Below are positions 26,047 through 34,741 of a stretch of 64,000 nucleotides of DNA, in pieces. The translations under genes were made by a program, and so were the position numbers. The first letter of the stretch is position 1; each line of letters opens with the position of its first letter. The notes beneath the pieces are model-generated. The model saw only the letters and a list, made by a program, of their open reading frames with translations. It did not search any database and had not been told where the DNA came from. Where the stretch lies: assembly GCF_018069895.1 (NCBI RefSeq), contig NZ_JAGQDH010000002.1, positions 124,001-188,000 on the forward strand. Reading direction: 5' to 3'. The DNA comes from Roseovarius autotrophicus. GTDB lineage: Bacteria; Pseudomonadota; Alphaproteobacteria; Rhodobacterales; Rhodobacteraceae.

Positions 26047-27015
26047 TTAAACCTTGATGTTCACAAGAGCGCGCATCACCACCAGGTTGAGCACGAGAAA
26101 CACCCCGACAATGATGGCCGCAGGGATGAAATACGGGGTTTCCATCGCCTCGTCGTAGTAGTCCGGTTTCAGCAGCTGGATCCCCATGAGCGCGAAAAGC
26201 GGAAAGCCCGACAGGAAGTTGCCCGACCATTTCGCTTCGGCGGTGATCGCCTTGACACGGCGGAACAGGCGAAAGCGCGCCCGGATCACCTTGGCCAGGC
26301 CGTCGAGGATCTCTGCGAGATTGCCGCCCGCCTGTTGCTGGATTGCGACGGCGACCGCGAGAAAGCGCAAATCCTGCATGTCCAGCCGCTCGGCCATGTC
26401 CTTGAGCGCCTCGCCGATGTCACGGCCATAGGTCGCCTCGTCGGATATGACGCCGAACTCGGTGGCAAGCGGATCGGCGACCTCTGTGGCGACGATGCCG
26501 ATGGCCGACGAGAACGGATGGCCCACCCGGAGTGAGCGCACCATCAACTCGATCGCGTCGGGCAACTGCTCTTCCATCAGCGCCATGCGTTTGGAGGCCT
26601 TCATGCTGATCCAGACGTAAACGCCGCCGACCCCCATCGCAGCCGAGACCAGGATCCGCACGGGCAGCTGCGTCTCGGTGCCGATGCTGAGCCCGAGAAA
26701 GGCAAGAATGCCGGTGGCAATCATGATCAGCACAATCTGCTTTGGGGTGAACGCGATAGCGGCCTTCTGCGCTTTCTGCGACAGGATCGCATAAAGCGGC
26801 ACGCGGCGCGCCTTCAGGTGCTGCTCCATCTCCTTGCGCAGCTTATCCATCACCTCTTCGCGGTTGCCGGTCTTGTCCAGCATTTCGAGCCGTCGGTTGA
26901 CGCGGCTGTCGAGGCGGATCGAGCGGCCGAAGACGGTAAGGTAAAGCCCCTCCACCAGCACCAGAACCCCGATGAAGATGAGGCCGTAGATGATCGGTTC
27001 GGCGCTGAGACTCAT
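26047..27015 (-). CDS. tadB: Tad pilus inner-membrane platform protein TadB
   Basis: 322 residues of the GspF/TadB family. The GspF-like block is QLPDAIELMVRSLRVGHPFSSAIGIVATEV, with AVAVAIQQQAGGNLAEILDGLAKVIRAR after it. Hydrophobic segments lie at the N-terminus (IIYGLIFIGVLVLVEGLYL), centre (about 110-145) and C-terminus (IPAAIIVGVFLVLNLVVM). The start at 27015 follows the cpaF stop by four bases and has GGAG just upstream; an earlier in-frame codon at 27033 would overlap cpaF. Confidence 0.93.
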   Translation of the reverse strand: MSLSAEPIIYGLIFIGVLVLVEGLYLTVFGRSIRLDSRVNRRLEMLDKTGNREEVMDKLRKEMEQHLKARRVPLYAILSQKAQKAAIAFTPKQIVLIMIATGILAFLGLSIGTETQLPVRILVSAAMGVGGVYVWISMKASKRMALMEEQLPDAIELMVRSLRVGHPFSSAIGIVATEVADPLATEFGVISDEATYGRDIGEALKDMAERLDMQDLRFLAVAVAIQQQAGGNLAEILDGLAKVIRARFRLFRRVKAITAEAKWSGNFLSGFPLFALMGIQLLKPDYYDEAMETPYFIPAAIIVGVFLVLNLVVMRALVNIKV

Positions 27016-27019
27016 GACA

Positions 27020-28459
27020 TCACTCCGCGGCAACGGGTTCGTAGATCGATGGCGGCAAATCGAAGCCCCAGAGCCGGAAGCGTTCGGAGAAGTTCGAGCG
27101 CACGCCGGTGGCGGTGAAATGGCCGATGATCTTGTTGTCCGAGGTCAGGCCCGCGCGCTGGAAGCGGAATACTTCCTGCATCGAGATCACCTCGCCCTCC
27201 ATGCCGGTGATCTCGGTGATCGAGGTCATCCGGCGCGAGCCGTCCTGAAGGCGGCTGGCCTGCACGATCAGGTTGACGGCGCTGGCGATCTGGTTGCGCA
27301 CGGCCTTGAGCGGCATCTCGATCCCGGCCATGGCGACCATGTTCTCGAGACGGCTGATAGCGTCGCGGGCGTTGTTGGCATGGATCGTGGTCATCGAGCC
27401 GTCATGGCCCGTATTCATGGCCTGAAGCATGTCGATCACCTCTTCGCCGCGCGTCTCGCCGACGATGATGCGGTCAGGGCGCATGCGCAGCGCGTTCTTG
27501 ATGCAGTCCCGCGCCGTCACCTCGCCCTTGCCCTCGACGTTGGGCGGGCGGGTTTCCATGCGGCCCACATGGATCTGCTGAAGCTGCAATTCGGCCGTGT
27601 CCTCGATGGTGAGAATGCGCTCCGCATTGTCGATGAAGCTTGACAATGCGTTGAGTGTCGTCGTCTTGCCGGAGCCCGTCCCGCCCGACACGACGATGTT
27701 GAGGCGCGTGGCCACCGCCGCCTGAAGATAGGCGGCCATTTCCTCGGAAAAGGCGCCAAATCGCACCAGATCGTCGATGCCCAGCTTGTCCTTCTTGAAT
27801 TTGCGGATCGACACGAGGCTGCCATCCACCGCGATCGGCGGCACCATAGCGTTGAAGCGCGACCCATCGGCAAGGCGTGCGTCCACATAGGGGTTCGATT
27901 CGTCCACGCGGCGGCCCACGGCGCTCACGATCTTGTCGATGATGCGTAGCAGGTGCTTTTCGTCCTTGAACGTCACATCGCTGACCACAAGCTTGCCGTT
28001 GCGCTCGATGAATATCTGGTGGGGGCCGTTGACGAGAATATCGCTGATCGTGTCATCCTTGAGCAGGGTCTCCAACGGACCCAGGCCCTTGACCTCGTCA
28101 TAAAGTTCCTGCGTGAGTTGCGCGCGGTCCTCACGATTGAGGACGATGCCCTTTTCCTGAAGCTGTTCGCCCGCAATGGTGTTGATCTCGGCGCGCAGGT
28201 CGGCCTCGGCGGCGGTATCGAGCGCGGCAAGGTTGAGATTGTCCAGAAGCGCGCGATGCAGTTCGATCTTGATCTCACCAAGCCGCTCCTTGCGCCGACG
28301 TTCCTTGTCAACCGGTTGGGCGCTGGCCGGGGCATTGGGGGCCGGCTTGCGCAGGCTGGTCACGGTCGCCGCAGGCGCAGGTTCCTGCGCCGCCTGGGAC
28401 GCGGCTGGCGCGGCTGCGGGGCTCTTGGCTGCTCCGGGTTTCTTGTAGCGGGAAAACAT
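27020..28459 (-). CDS. cpaF: Tad secretion ATPase CpaF/TadA
   Basis: 479 residues. An Ala/Pro-rich N-terminal linker (about 10-55) precedes the all-alpha domain, and the VirB11/GspE-type ATPase core follows. Walker A is [17 protein letters not shown], the Asp box [12 protein letters not shown], the Walker B region [14 protein letters not shown] and the His box [13 protein letters not shown]. It powers pilin polymerisation from the cytoplasmic face. The ATG at 28459 has GGAAGGA upstream and sits 16 bases after cpaE. Confidence 0.95.
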   Translation of the reverse strand: MFSRYKKPGAAKSPAAAPAASQAAQEPAPAATVTSLRKPAPNAPASAQPVDKERRRKERLGEIKIELHRALLDNLNLAALDTAAEADLRAEINTIAGEQLQEKGIVLNREDRAQLTQELYDEVKGLGPLETLLKDDTISDILVNGPHQIFIERNGKLVVSDVTFKDEKHLLRIIDKIVSAVGRRVDESNPYVDARLADGSRFNAMVPPIAVDGSLVSIRKFKKDKLGIDDLVRFGAFSEEMAAYLQAAVATRLNIVVSGGTGSGKTTTLNALSSFIDNAERILTIEDTAELQLQQIHVGRMETRPPNVEGKGEVTARDCIKNALRMRPDRIIVGETRGEEVIDMLQAMNTGHDGSMTTIHANNARDAISRLENMVAMAGIEMPLKAVRNQIASAVNLIVQASRLQDGSRRMTSITEITGMEGEVISMQEVFRFQRAGLTSDNKIIGHFTATGVRSNFSERFRLWGFDLPPSIYEPVAAE

Positions 28460-28475
28460 CGCGGTCAGTCCTTCC

Positions 28476-29723
28476 TCAGGCGGCTTCGACTTCGTCGCGG
28501 CCCAGATCGTGGAGCGATTTCGCCAGCTTGGCGATTTCGCGGCGCAGCGGGTTCTTGGCCGCACTCATGGCAAGCGGCAGGCCGTGATCCGCGCTCTGGG
28601 CCACCGCGCGCCCGCCATCGGGAAGCTGGATGTCCAGAGAGATATCTAGCCCCTCGCACATGCGCCGCACCCGACCCTTGCCGGTGAGGTCGGTGAATTT
28701 CGGGGCACGATTGAGGCAGAAGCGGAGCTTTTCGACAGGCAGTTCCTCGGATTGCAGCGCTCGCTTGAGCCGCAGGCAGTTCTGCGCCGAGCGCATGTCC
28801 AGTTCCAGCGTGGCGAAATAGATCTGACAGGCGTTGAGAACCGCTTCGGTCCATTGCACAAGGGTCGTGGGCATGTCGATGACCACATAATCAAAATGCT
28901 TGCGCGCAAGTTCGATCACGCGCTTGACATCCTCGGAGCCGATGAAGTCGAGCGGCAGAATGTCCGTGGGCGCGGTCAGGACGCGCAGGCGATCCCCGAA
29001 GGTGACGAAGGCCTGGCGCAACGCATCGTCGTCAAGCCGCTCGGAATCGGACCACAGTTCGAACACGACGTCGCGGCGCGGCAGGTCCAGAAATGTCGCG
29101 ACCGAGCCGAATTGCAGGCTGAGATCCAGCAGGCAGACCTGAGGCGGATTGGTCTTTTCAAGGGTGGCCAATTCCCAGGCAAGGTTCGTGGCAAGGGTTG
29201 TCGCCCCGCTTCCGCCGGCGATGCCCTGCACCGCCAGAACCACCCCCGCCCCGGTTTTTGGCAGGGCTTCGGCCGGTTTCGCGACCGGCTCGACGACGCG
29301 CAGCGGCTCGGGCGGTGGGGTCTTGAGCCGTGCGATTGCCGCTTCCAGTTCGCCCTCGGGCAGCGGATAGGGGACAAATTCGTCGGCCCCGCTGCGCAAG
29401 AGGTGATGCAGCGAGGCGGGGCTGACATCCTCGGCGATGAGAATGCACTTGATACCCTTCTGTTTTGCAAAGGCGATGATCTCGCTCAGGAGCGGCAGAT
29501 CCGTCTCGTCATCCGCGTCCATCGCAAGAGCCACGAATTCAAGGGCGTCCGCCTCGGGTTGCCCCAGAAATGCCAGCGCCTCAACAAAGCCGAGATCGCC
29601 CCACGTGTCGTTCATCGCGGCTTCCATGTCCTCGATGAGCAGGTCGAAATTCTGAACGTCCCGACTGATTGTGCAGGCACGGATCGGGCTTGGGGCGGGG
29701 TGTGTCATAGTGCTACTCGTCAT
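28476..29723 (-). CDS. cpaE: Pilus assembly localisation protein CpaE/TadZ
   Basis: 415 residues. The N-terminal receiver-like domain (about 40-140) contains ILIAEDVSPASLHHLLRSGADEFVPYP. The C-terminal MinD-like ATPase has the switch LLDLSLQFGSVATFLDLP and VVIDMPTTL. Its Walker A (AVQGIAGGSGATTLATNLA, about 164-182) has Ala in place of the P-loop lysine of GKT, as is common in this family. CpaE/TadZ marks the cell pole for the pilus machine. First gene of the second tad unit; a terminator lies upstream. ATG codons at 29723 and 29708 are both possible. Confidence 0.92.
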   Translation of the reverse strand: MTSSTMTHPAPSPIRACTISRDVQNFDLLIEDMEAAMNDTWGDLGFVEALAFLGQPEADALEFVALAMDADDETDLPLLSEIIAFAKQKGIKCILIAEDVSPASLHHLLRSGADEFVPYPLPEGELEAAIARLKTPPPEPLRVVEPVAKPAEALPKTGAGVVLAVQGIAGGSGATTLATNLAWELATLEKTNPPQVCLLDLSLQFGSVATFLDLPRRDVVFELWSDSERLDDDALRQAFVTFGDRLRVLTAPTDILPLDFIGSEDVKRVIELARKHFDYVVIDMPTTLVQWTEAVLNACQIYFATLELDMRSAQNCLRLKRALQSEELPVEKLRFCLNRAPKFTDLTGKGRVRRMCEGLDISLDIQLPDGGRAVAQSADHGLPLAMSAAKNPLRREIAKLAKSLHDLGRDEVEAA

Positions 29724-29844
29724 GCCATTCTTCTCTGCAGGATCAGCCGCGATGAGTGGGCGAACCCTTGTTATCTTTGCAAACTGTCCGACAAACTTGG
29801 CGACATTTGGGCCAAAAGATCGTCATTATTTGAATGGCAAAAAC

Positions 29845-29870
29845 AAAACCCGCCGTTGCCGGCGGGTTTT
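29845..29870 (-). terminator. Rho-independent terminator after the ompA-like gene
   Basis: Perfect 11-base arms (AAAACCCGCCG / CGGCGGGTTTT) with a four-base loop; on the minus strand the stem ends in TTTT followed by GTTTTTG. It separates the flp-cpaB-cpaC-ompA unit from cpaE, which must have its own promoter in 29724-29844. Confidence 0.85.
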
Positions 29871-29894
29871 CGGTTCGCTCACTGGCGGGCCTTG

Positions 29895-30551
29895 TCAGTT
29901 GTCAAGCTCGGTGACAGCGCCTGTCAGTCGCACAGTGGTGGCCGGGCGGGCGCTGTTGACGAATTCGCGATAGACCACAGCGGCATACTTGCCGTCCATG
30001 ATGTCGGGATGCGACTGAACGAACCCCGTGACCTCGGTCACGGTGCGCCGGTTGCGGCGTTCGCGGCCTTGCGTGACGACAAGCGGCTGGGTCGCGCCGA
30101 ACGAGGCCACCGCCTCAAGCCGTGAGCGGCTGATGCCCTGGCTCACGAGGAACCCCACCACGGCCTGTGCCCGGCGCATGCCGAGGGCCTTGTTGTAGGC
30201 GTCCGGACCGACTGCATCGGTATGGCCGTAGACGCGGAAACGCACCTCGGGGAACTGCTTGATCCAGCGCGCCTGTTCGCGCAGCGCGTTGCGTGCTTCC
30301 TCGTCGAGCGCCGCCGAATCGAAGGCAAAGTTGACCGTGCTGGGAACCTCGCTTGCAAAGCGGTTGGCAAGATCGATCACATGGTCCGCCTGGCCGGTCA
30401 TCGCGAGATGATTCTGCATCGAGGCGTGACCGAAGCTGCCACCGTCCACCAGGCTGCCCGCCTCGCCGAAATAAGAGCGGTAGACATCATCGTCCGGGGC
30501 GGTGCAGGCCATCGCGGTGACAAGGCCGGTGATTGCGAGATAGTGTTTCAT
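29895..30551 (-). CDS. OmpA/Pal-like lipoprotein of the pilus locus
   Basis: 218 residues. A short signal peptide ends in the lipobox-like TAMAC (Cys about 16). The central OmpA-like domain (about 70-180) has FAFDSAALDEEARNALREQARWI, VYGHTDAVGPDAYNKALGMRRAQAVVGFL and the peptidoglycan-contact arginines RNRRTVTEV. It probably fixes the pilus channel to peptidoglycan in the outer membrane. It lies 13 bases after cpaC and is followed by a terminator, so it closes that unit. It is separate from the Pal of the tol operon. Confidence 0.85.
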   Translation of the reverse strand: MKHYLAITGLVTAMACTAPDDDVYRSYFGEAGSLVDGGSFGHASMQNHLAMTGQADHVIDLANRFASEVPSTVNFAFDSAALDEEARNALREQARWIKQFPEVRFRVYGHTDAVGPDAYNKALGMRRAQAVVGFLVSQGISRSRLEAVASFGATQPLVVTQGRERRNRRTVTEVTGFVQSHPDIMDGKYAAVVYREFVNSARPATTVRLTGAVTELDN

Positions 30552-30564
30552 TGGCTTACCCCGC

Positions 30565-32007
30565 TCATTCCATCACATAGCCGTAAGGGCCGGTGAAATC
30601 CTGTCGTGCGACCTCGCCCGCCGCGCCGCGCCTGGGGGCGTCCTTGATCACGCGGCCCCTGAGGAACAGATCCGCTTCGGTGGGCAGGCGCACGCGATCG
30701 GTGGGCAGCGCCAGTGCATCGCCGCGCGTGGGCGAGACGAGATGCGCCGAGACGATGATAACCAGTTCGCTCTGGTTGCGCTGGAAATCGGCGCTGCGAA
30801 AGAGCGCGCCGAGCACCGGAAGATCGCCAAGCCAGGGCACCTGCGCGTTGTTGTCGGTGAAATCGTCCTGCAAGAGACCGGCAATCGCAAAACTTTCGCC
30901 GTCGCGCATTGCCACCGTGGTCGATGTGTCGCGCCGCCGGAAGCCGGGCAGAGTCAGGCCGCTGCTCGTTATCGAGTTGGACGGATCAACCGAGGATACG
31001 GCGGCGGCAAGCTCGAGATTGATGATGCCGTCATCGACGACTCTCGGGATGAATTTCAGTTCGACGCCGAACTTCTTGAAATCGACGGTGAGCGTGTCGC
31101 GGTCCTGCGCCACCGGGATCGGGAATTCGCCGCCCGCGAGGAACGATGCCTCCTGCCCCGAAAGCGCGGTCAGGTTCGGCTCGGCCAGGGTGCGCACGAC
31201 GCCTTTGGTTTCAAGGGCTTCGAGCAGGATGCCGATTTCGGTCGCACCGATATCGAACCCGATAAAGGCGGTTCCGGCGGCCGTTTCGCCGCCGATAGAC
31301 CCGGGGCCAAGCGTGACGGGGCCGCGCCCCGTGCCGATCTGGCCCGGTCCAAGTCCTGCGCCGGCCAGGCCGAACTGGTTGACATTGCTGCCATTTCTGT
31401 TCGATAGCGCCCCGAGCGACAGCGATGTGGAAAGCGCCTTGGACACGCTGCGCTGCATCTCGGCAAAGCGGACCTTGAGCATGACCTGTTGCTTGCCCGA
31501 GACCGACATGAGGTTCGACACGCGCTCTGGCGCGTAACGTTCCGCCAGATCGAGCGCGCGCTGCAACCGCGCCGGGCTCGACACGGTGCCCGAGAGCACG
31601 ATTCCGTCATTGGCGGTGCGCACTTCGATGTTCTCGCCGGGCAGGATCTGGCGCAGCCGTTCCTTGAACTCGGCCACATCGGTGTTCACATGAACATCGA
31701 TATTGGTGATGAGCTTGCCCGCGCCATCAAAGAGCGTCAGCGTGGTGCGCCCCGGTGTCTTGCCCAGCACATAGATCGTGCGGTCCGAGAGCGTCGAGAA
31801 ATCGGCGATGGCCGGGTTCGCGATGCTCAGTTCGGCGAAGGGAACGTCGCTTTCGACCACGATGGCGCGGTTCATCGACACGCTCAGATTGCTTGCGGCA
31901 CCGTTGCGCAGAACGCGCACGGTCTGGTCTTGTGCGGCAGCGGGCACGGTCGCCGCGGATGCCAGACAAGCGACGACAGCCGCGTGGAATACATTCTTCA
32001 TGCTCAT
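30565..32007 (-). CDS. cpaC: Pilus outer-membrane secretin CpaC/RcpA
   Basis: 480 residues with a signal peptide (MSMKNVFHAAVVACLASAATVPAAA). An N-terminal BON/N0-like region (about 30-170) contains VLRNGAASNLSVSMNRAIVV and GKTPGRTTLTLFD. The secretin core (about 190-450) contains VMLKVRFAEMQR, VRTLAEPNLTALSGQEASFLAGGEFPIPV and the closing VPWLGDLPVLGALFRS with NQSELVIIVSAHLV. It forms the gated channel in the outer membrane. The ATG at 32007 follows AGGCAGGT. A 216-base gap separates it from cpaB. Confidence 0.95.
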   Translation of the reverse strand: MSMKNVFHAAVVACLASAATVPAAAQDQTVRVLRNGAASNLSVSMNRAIVVESDVPFAELSIANPAIADFSTLSDRTIYVLGKTPGRTTLTLFDGAGKLITNIDVHVNTDVAEFKERLRQILPGENIEVRTANDGIVLSGTVSSPARLQRALDLAERYAPERVSNLMSVSGKQQVMLKVRFAEMQRSVSKALSTSLSLGALSNRNGSNVNQFGLAGAGLGPGQIGTGRGPVTLGPGSIGGETAAGTAFIGFDIGATEIGILLEALETKGVVRTLAEPNLTALSGQEASFLAGGEFPIPVAQDRDTLTVDFKKFGVELKFIPRVVDDGIINLELAAAVSSVDPSNSITSSGLTLPGFRRRDTSTTVAMRDGESFAIAGLLQDDFTDNNAQVPWLGDLPVLGALFRSADFQRNQSELVIIVSAHLVSPTRGDALALPTDRVRLPTEADLFLRGRVIKDAPRRGAAGEVARQDFTGPYGYVME

Positions 32008-32223
32008 GTGACCTGCCTCTCCGATCACGCCTCATTGGTCGGATCTTTCGTCCGAATTGTGTGAACCATGCGCGATTTTACTGAATCTTGCAAGGAATCA
32101 ATACGTTTCGGCGTCTTTTTCATGTGGAATCCGGTTCGGGCGGGGCCAAAAGGCCACAGAGGCCGCCCTGGGGGGCGACCTCCTGACCCGTCTGCGGGGT
32201 CGTTTTCGACATGGTCGTGCGGC

Positions 32224-33093
32224 TCAGTTGGTGCAGGGGATTTCGGTGATAACGACCTCGGCGCCGCGCCTCGAGCGGATCACGCACCGCTCTGCCTCTT
32301 GTTCGGGGGCGATCGCGTTGCGCACCTGAATGCCCAGAAGGCGGGTCTGGTCGACCTCGATCACTTCGGCGACGGTGGTGTCCGTCACCCCGACCAGCGA
32401 CAGCGACAGTCGCCCCGTGGACTGGGCTTGTGCCAGCGCGGCCACCTGTTGCGGCGTCGCAGCGACGGTGACGGTGCGGGCGACGCGCGTCTCGATCCGG
32501 TCCAGATCGGCGCTCTGGTCCACGGCAATCAGTGGCAGCTGGCTTTCGATCAACTTGGTGACATCGCCGCTCGAATCGCCCTCGGTGCGCAGGTTCGCGT
32601 TGCTGATCCTGCCGGTCCAGTAGACGTCCACCATGTCGCCGGGCCGCAGAAAGCCCGAGACGCCGCTGCTTGCGTCAACCTGGATGGCGAAGGCGCGCGT
32701 GCCGACCTCGAGCCGCGAGGAAATGCCCGCCGCCTCGCCCGGTGCCGTGACCTTGCTGGCCAGGATAGCCTCCATCGGATCCATTGCGCGCAGAACCTCA
32801 CGCAGCCCGCGTGCGTTCTCGGGAAAAAGCGATTCGGGCGTGGTAAAGATACCTTCGGGCAGCGCGGCCTTGGGATAGGGGACCATGGCGACATCGTCCT
32901 TGGTCAGCTTTTCCCCGAATTTCAGGGCGCGCTTGGCGATGATCACGTTCACCGTCTCGAGCGCAGGCCCTCGCTGCGCCCGCTCCTGGGCCAGTTGCTG
33001 TTGATACTGATCGATATAGTTCTTGGCCATGTAGGTGGCAAAGCCTGCGAGGCCGAGGCCGACGATCAGAACGAGTCCGAAGATCAAGCGCAT
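32224..33093 (-). CDS. cpaB: Pilus assembly protein CpaB/RcpC
   Basis: 289 residues: one N-terminal membrane segment (MRLIFGLVLIVGLGLAGFATYM), then a SAF domain (VIIAKRALKFGEKLTKDDVAMVPYP, about 48-110) and the RcpC module (FAIQVDASSGVSGFLRPGDMVDVYWTG, VARTVTVAATPQQVAALAQAQSTGRLSLSL). It is periplasmic and supports the secretin channel. Two cysteines near the C-terminus could pair. ATG at 33093 is the start just before the membrane helix; a longer frame begins within the gap hairpin region. It follows flp after a 219-base gap carrying a strong hairpin. Confidence 0.92.
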   Translation of the reverse strand: MRLIFGLVLIVGLGLAGFATYMAKNYIDQYQQQLAQERAQRGPALETVNVIIAKRALKFGEKLTKDDVAMVPYPKAALPEGIFTTPESLFPENARGLREVLRAMDPMEAILASKVTAPGEAAGISSRLEVGTRAFAIQVDASSGVSGFLRPGDMVDVYWTGRISNANLRTEGDSSGDVTKLIESQLPLIAVDQSADLDRIETRVARTVTVAATPQQVAALAQAQSTGRLSLSLVGVTDTTVAEVIEVDQTRLLGIQVRNAIAPEQEAERCVIRSRRGAEVVITEIPCTN

Positions 33094-33213
33094 GGGGGCA
33101 TTCCTTTGCAAAAAGCGGCCGCGCGGGCGGCATCTGGTCTTGCGTTCGATACCGCGCCATTGTGTCCAAATGAGGGACACCGGGGGGTTTTCGCGTGGCC
33201 TGTCGTGCCAGGA

Positions 33214-33250
33214 GAAAGGCCGCAGATACGCAAGGTATCCGCGGCCTTTC
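33214..33250 (-). terminator. Long hairpin between flp and cpaB (terminator or attenuator)
   Basis: Outer arms of ten perfect bases (GAAAGGCCGC / GCGGCCTTTC) and inner arms of five (GATAC / GTATC) with one mismatch and a five-base loop. Only TTTC follows on the minus strand. It would reduce transcription past flp, giving pilin excess over channel proteins. Confidence 0.65.
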
Positions 33251-33312
33251 CGTGCCTTGCCGGTCGAGGATCATGGCGGCGCCGTGCCCTCGACCGGTGA
33301 TGATCAGGCCAA

Positions 33313-33519
33313 TTAGTTGCCGAAGCCGAGCGAGGTCGGGCCGGTGACGGTCGCGCCGCCAACGGCGGTTTCGATGTTCCCAGCCAGACCCACGACGCCG
33401 TTGTTCACGGCGGCCACGCCTGCGATGCCGAGGCCCACGACAGCTGCGGTCAGCACGACCCAGTCAACCGTTACTGCGCCGTCTTCGTCTTTCGAGAAGT
33501 TCTTGAAGAATTTGATCAT
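33313..33519 (-). CDS. flp: Flp-type pilin
   Basis: 68 residues. A short basic leader (MIKFFKNFSKDEDG, 14 residues) is followed by the processing site G/A and a hydrophobic helix AVTVDWVVLTAAVVGLGIAGVAA, then a short Gly/Thr-rich tail ending GFGN. The residue at +5 of the mature protein is Asp (AVTVD) rather than the usual Glu. CpaA should cleave after G14. The mature pilin is 54 residues and polymerises into the Tad adhesive pilus. GGAGGG lies well placed before the ATG at 33519. Confidence 0.93.
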   Translation of the reverse strand: MIKFFKNFSKDEDGAVTVDWVVLTAAVVGLGIAGVAAVNNGVVGLAGNIETAVGGATVTGPTSLGFGN

Positions 33520-33865
33520 GGTTGGTCCCTCCAAAGGATCAGTGGTTCAGTTGTCACATCCGTTTCGGTTTGAGGCCCAACATTTTTAATGGCCCGCTGC
33601 CGTCTCGGTGTGGCCCTATATGGCCCCCGAATTCGGGCGGGATTTGGGCGGCTTTGGAGCGATTTGCGGCGCGCCGACATTTGCCGGCATTAAGTTATCA
33701 AGCCATTGAAAAATAACAAAAGAAAATTCAAAGTTCATTCGGATAACAGCTTTTGCGGGAATAATCGTGGAAAAATCGTGCCGGTTTTTCGCGGTGTATG
33801 GACACAGTTCTGGCCAAAACGGGCCATTGTCGGCATACTGTCGTAAGTGAACCAGAGGCCGAGCG
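33520..33865. other. Intergenic region between flp and the lytic transglycosylase gene
   Basis: 346 bases between divergent genes, clearly richer in A and T than its surroundings from about 33690 to 33790. It should hold the flp promoter and leader on the minus strand and the promoter of the transglycosylase gene on the plus strand. A perfect 12-base palindrome (CCCGAATTCGGG, 33626-33637) lies about 107 bases from the flp start. I see no gene in it and no convincing -35/-10 pair. Confidence 0.6.
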
Positions 33866-34699
33866 GTGCCCGTCAAGAGAATCTTCATGGTTTTGGGTCT
33901 TGCTGCGACTCAGGCCCACGCCACGCCCGTGCGGGCCGGCGATCCCCCGCCTTTTCCCGAGTTCACCTTCAAGCACGAAAAGGCCCCGAAACCCGGAGAA
34001 CGGCGCGGCCCGCTGGTGCAGATCGACCCGCAGGCGACCTGGCCGCCGCCGCGCGCGTCCACAAGACCTGCGTCCGTGCCGGAGCCAGGCCCCGGCACAA
34101 TCGTGTCGCGCCACGCCTGGTTCTGGGAGGAAGTTTCGCCGGGGCTTGCCGTGGCCGGGCCCGAACGGATGCGCACCGCCATGGCCCGCCTGTCCAAGGC
34201 CCCCGCCGGCGCGGGTGTGGCGGCCCCGAGACTTGAGGCGATGCAGGCGGTTTTGCGTGCACAAGGTGCGGACATCCTGCGCGCAACCATTGGCACGCGG
34301 GTCTCGCCTGCGCTGGTGCTTTCCGTCATCGCGGTGGAATCCTCGGGCCGCTCCGAAGCGGTAAGCCATGCGGGCGCTCAAGGTATCATGCAGCTTATGC
34401 CCGCCACCGCCGACCGCTTCGGCGTGCGCGACATCTTTGCCCCCGCCGAGAATATCCGTGGCGGCGTGGCCTATCTCGACTGGCTGATCGGGGAATTTGG
34501 CGGCGACGTGATTCTCGCGCTCGCGGGCTACAACGCGGGCGAAAATGCCGTGCACAAACACGAGGGCGTGCCGCCCTATGCCGAGACGCGCGACTATATC
34601 CCCAAGGTGCTTGCGGCCTTCGAGGTGGCGCGCAACCTGTGCAAGACACGGCCTGAACTGCTTACCGATGCCTGTGCTTTCGATCTGGCGATGAAATAG
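33866..34699 (+). CDS. Lytic transglycosylase, SLT domain
   Basis: 277 residues with a signal-like N-terminus (MPVKRIFMVLGLAATQAHATPVRA). A Pro-rich segment (about 25-75) follows, and the SLT fold starts near 150: VLSVIAVESSGRSEAVSHAGAQGIMQLMPATADRFGV, with the catalytic glutamate in VESSG, then NIRGGVAYLDWLI, ALAGYNAGENAV and ETRDYIPKVLAAF. It cuts glycan strands of peptidoglycan in the periplasm. It diverges from flp, so it may open the wall for the pilus machine (inference). GTG at 33866 has GAGG upstream; an ATG at 33887 is an alternative. Confidence 0.88.
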   Translation: MPVKRIFMVLGLAATQAHATPVRAGDPPPFPEFTFKHEKAPKPGERRGPLVQIDPQATWPPPRASTRPASVPEPGPGTIVSRHAWFWEEVSPGLAVAGPERMRTAMARLSKAPAGAGVAAPRLEAMQAVLRAQGADILRATIGTRVSPALVLSVIAVESSGRSEAVSHAGAQGIMQLMPATADRFGVRDIFAPAENIRGGVAYLDWLIGEFGGDVILALAGYNAGENAVHKHEGVPPYAETRDYIPKVLAAFEVARNLCKTRPELLTDACAFDLAMK

Positions 34700-34720
34700 G
34701 GCCGGACGCGCGCCCGGCCC
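34699..34720. terminator. Hairpin between convergent transglycosylase and scoB genes
   Basis: Seven-base arms (GGGCCGG / CCGGCCC) and an eight-base loop directly after the transglycosylase stop. No T run; a possible bidirectional stop signal. Confidence 0.35.
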
Positions 34721-34741
34721 CCTGCGCCAGTTGACGATGGC

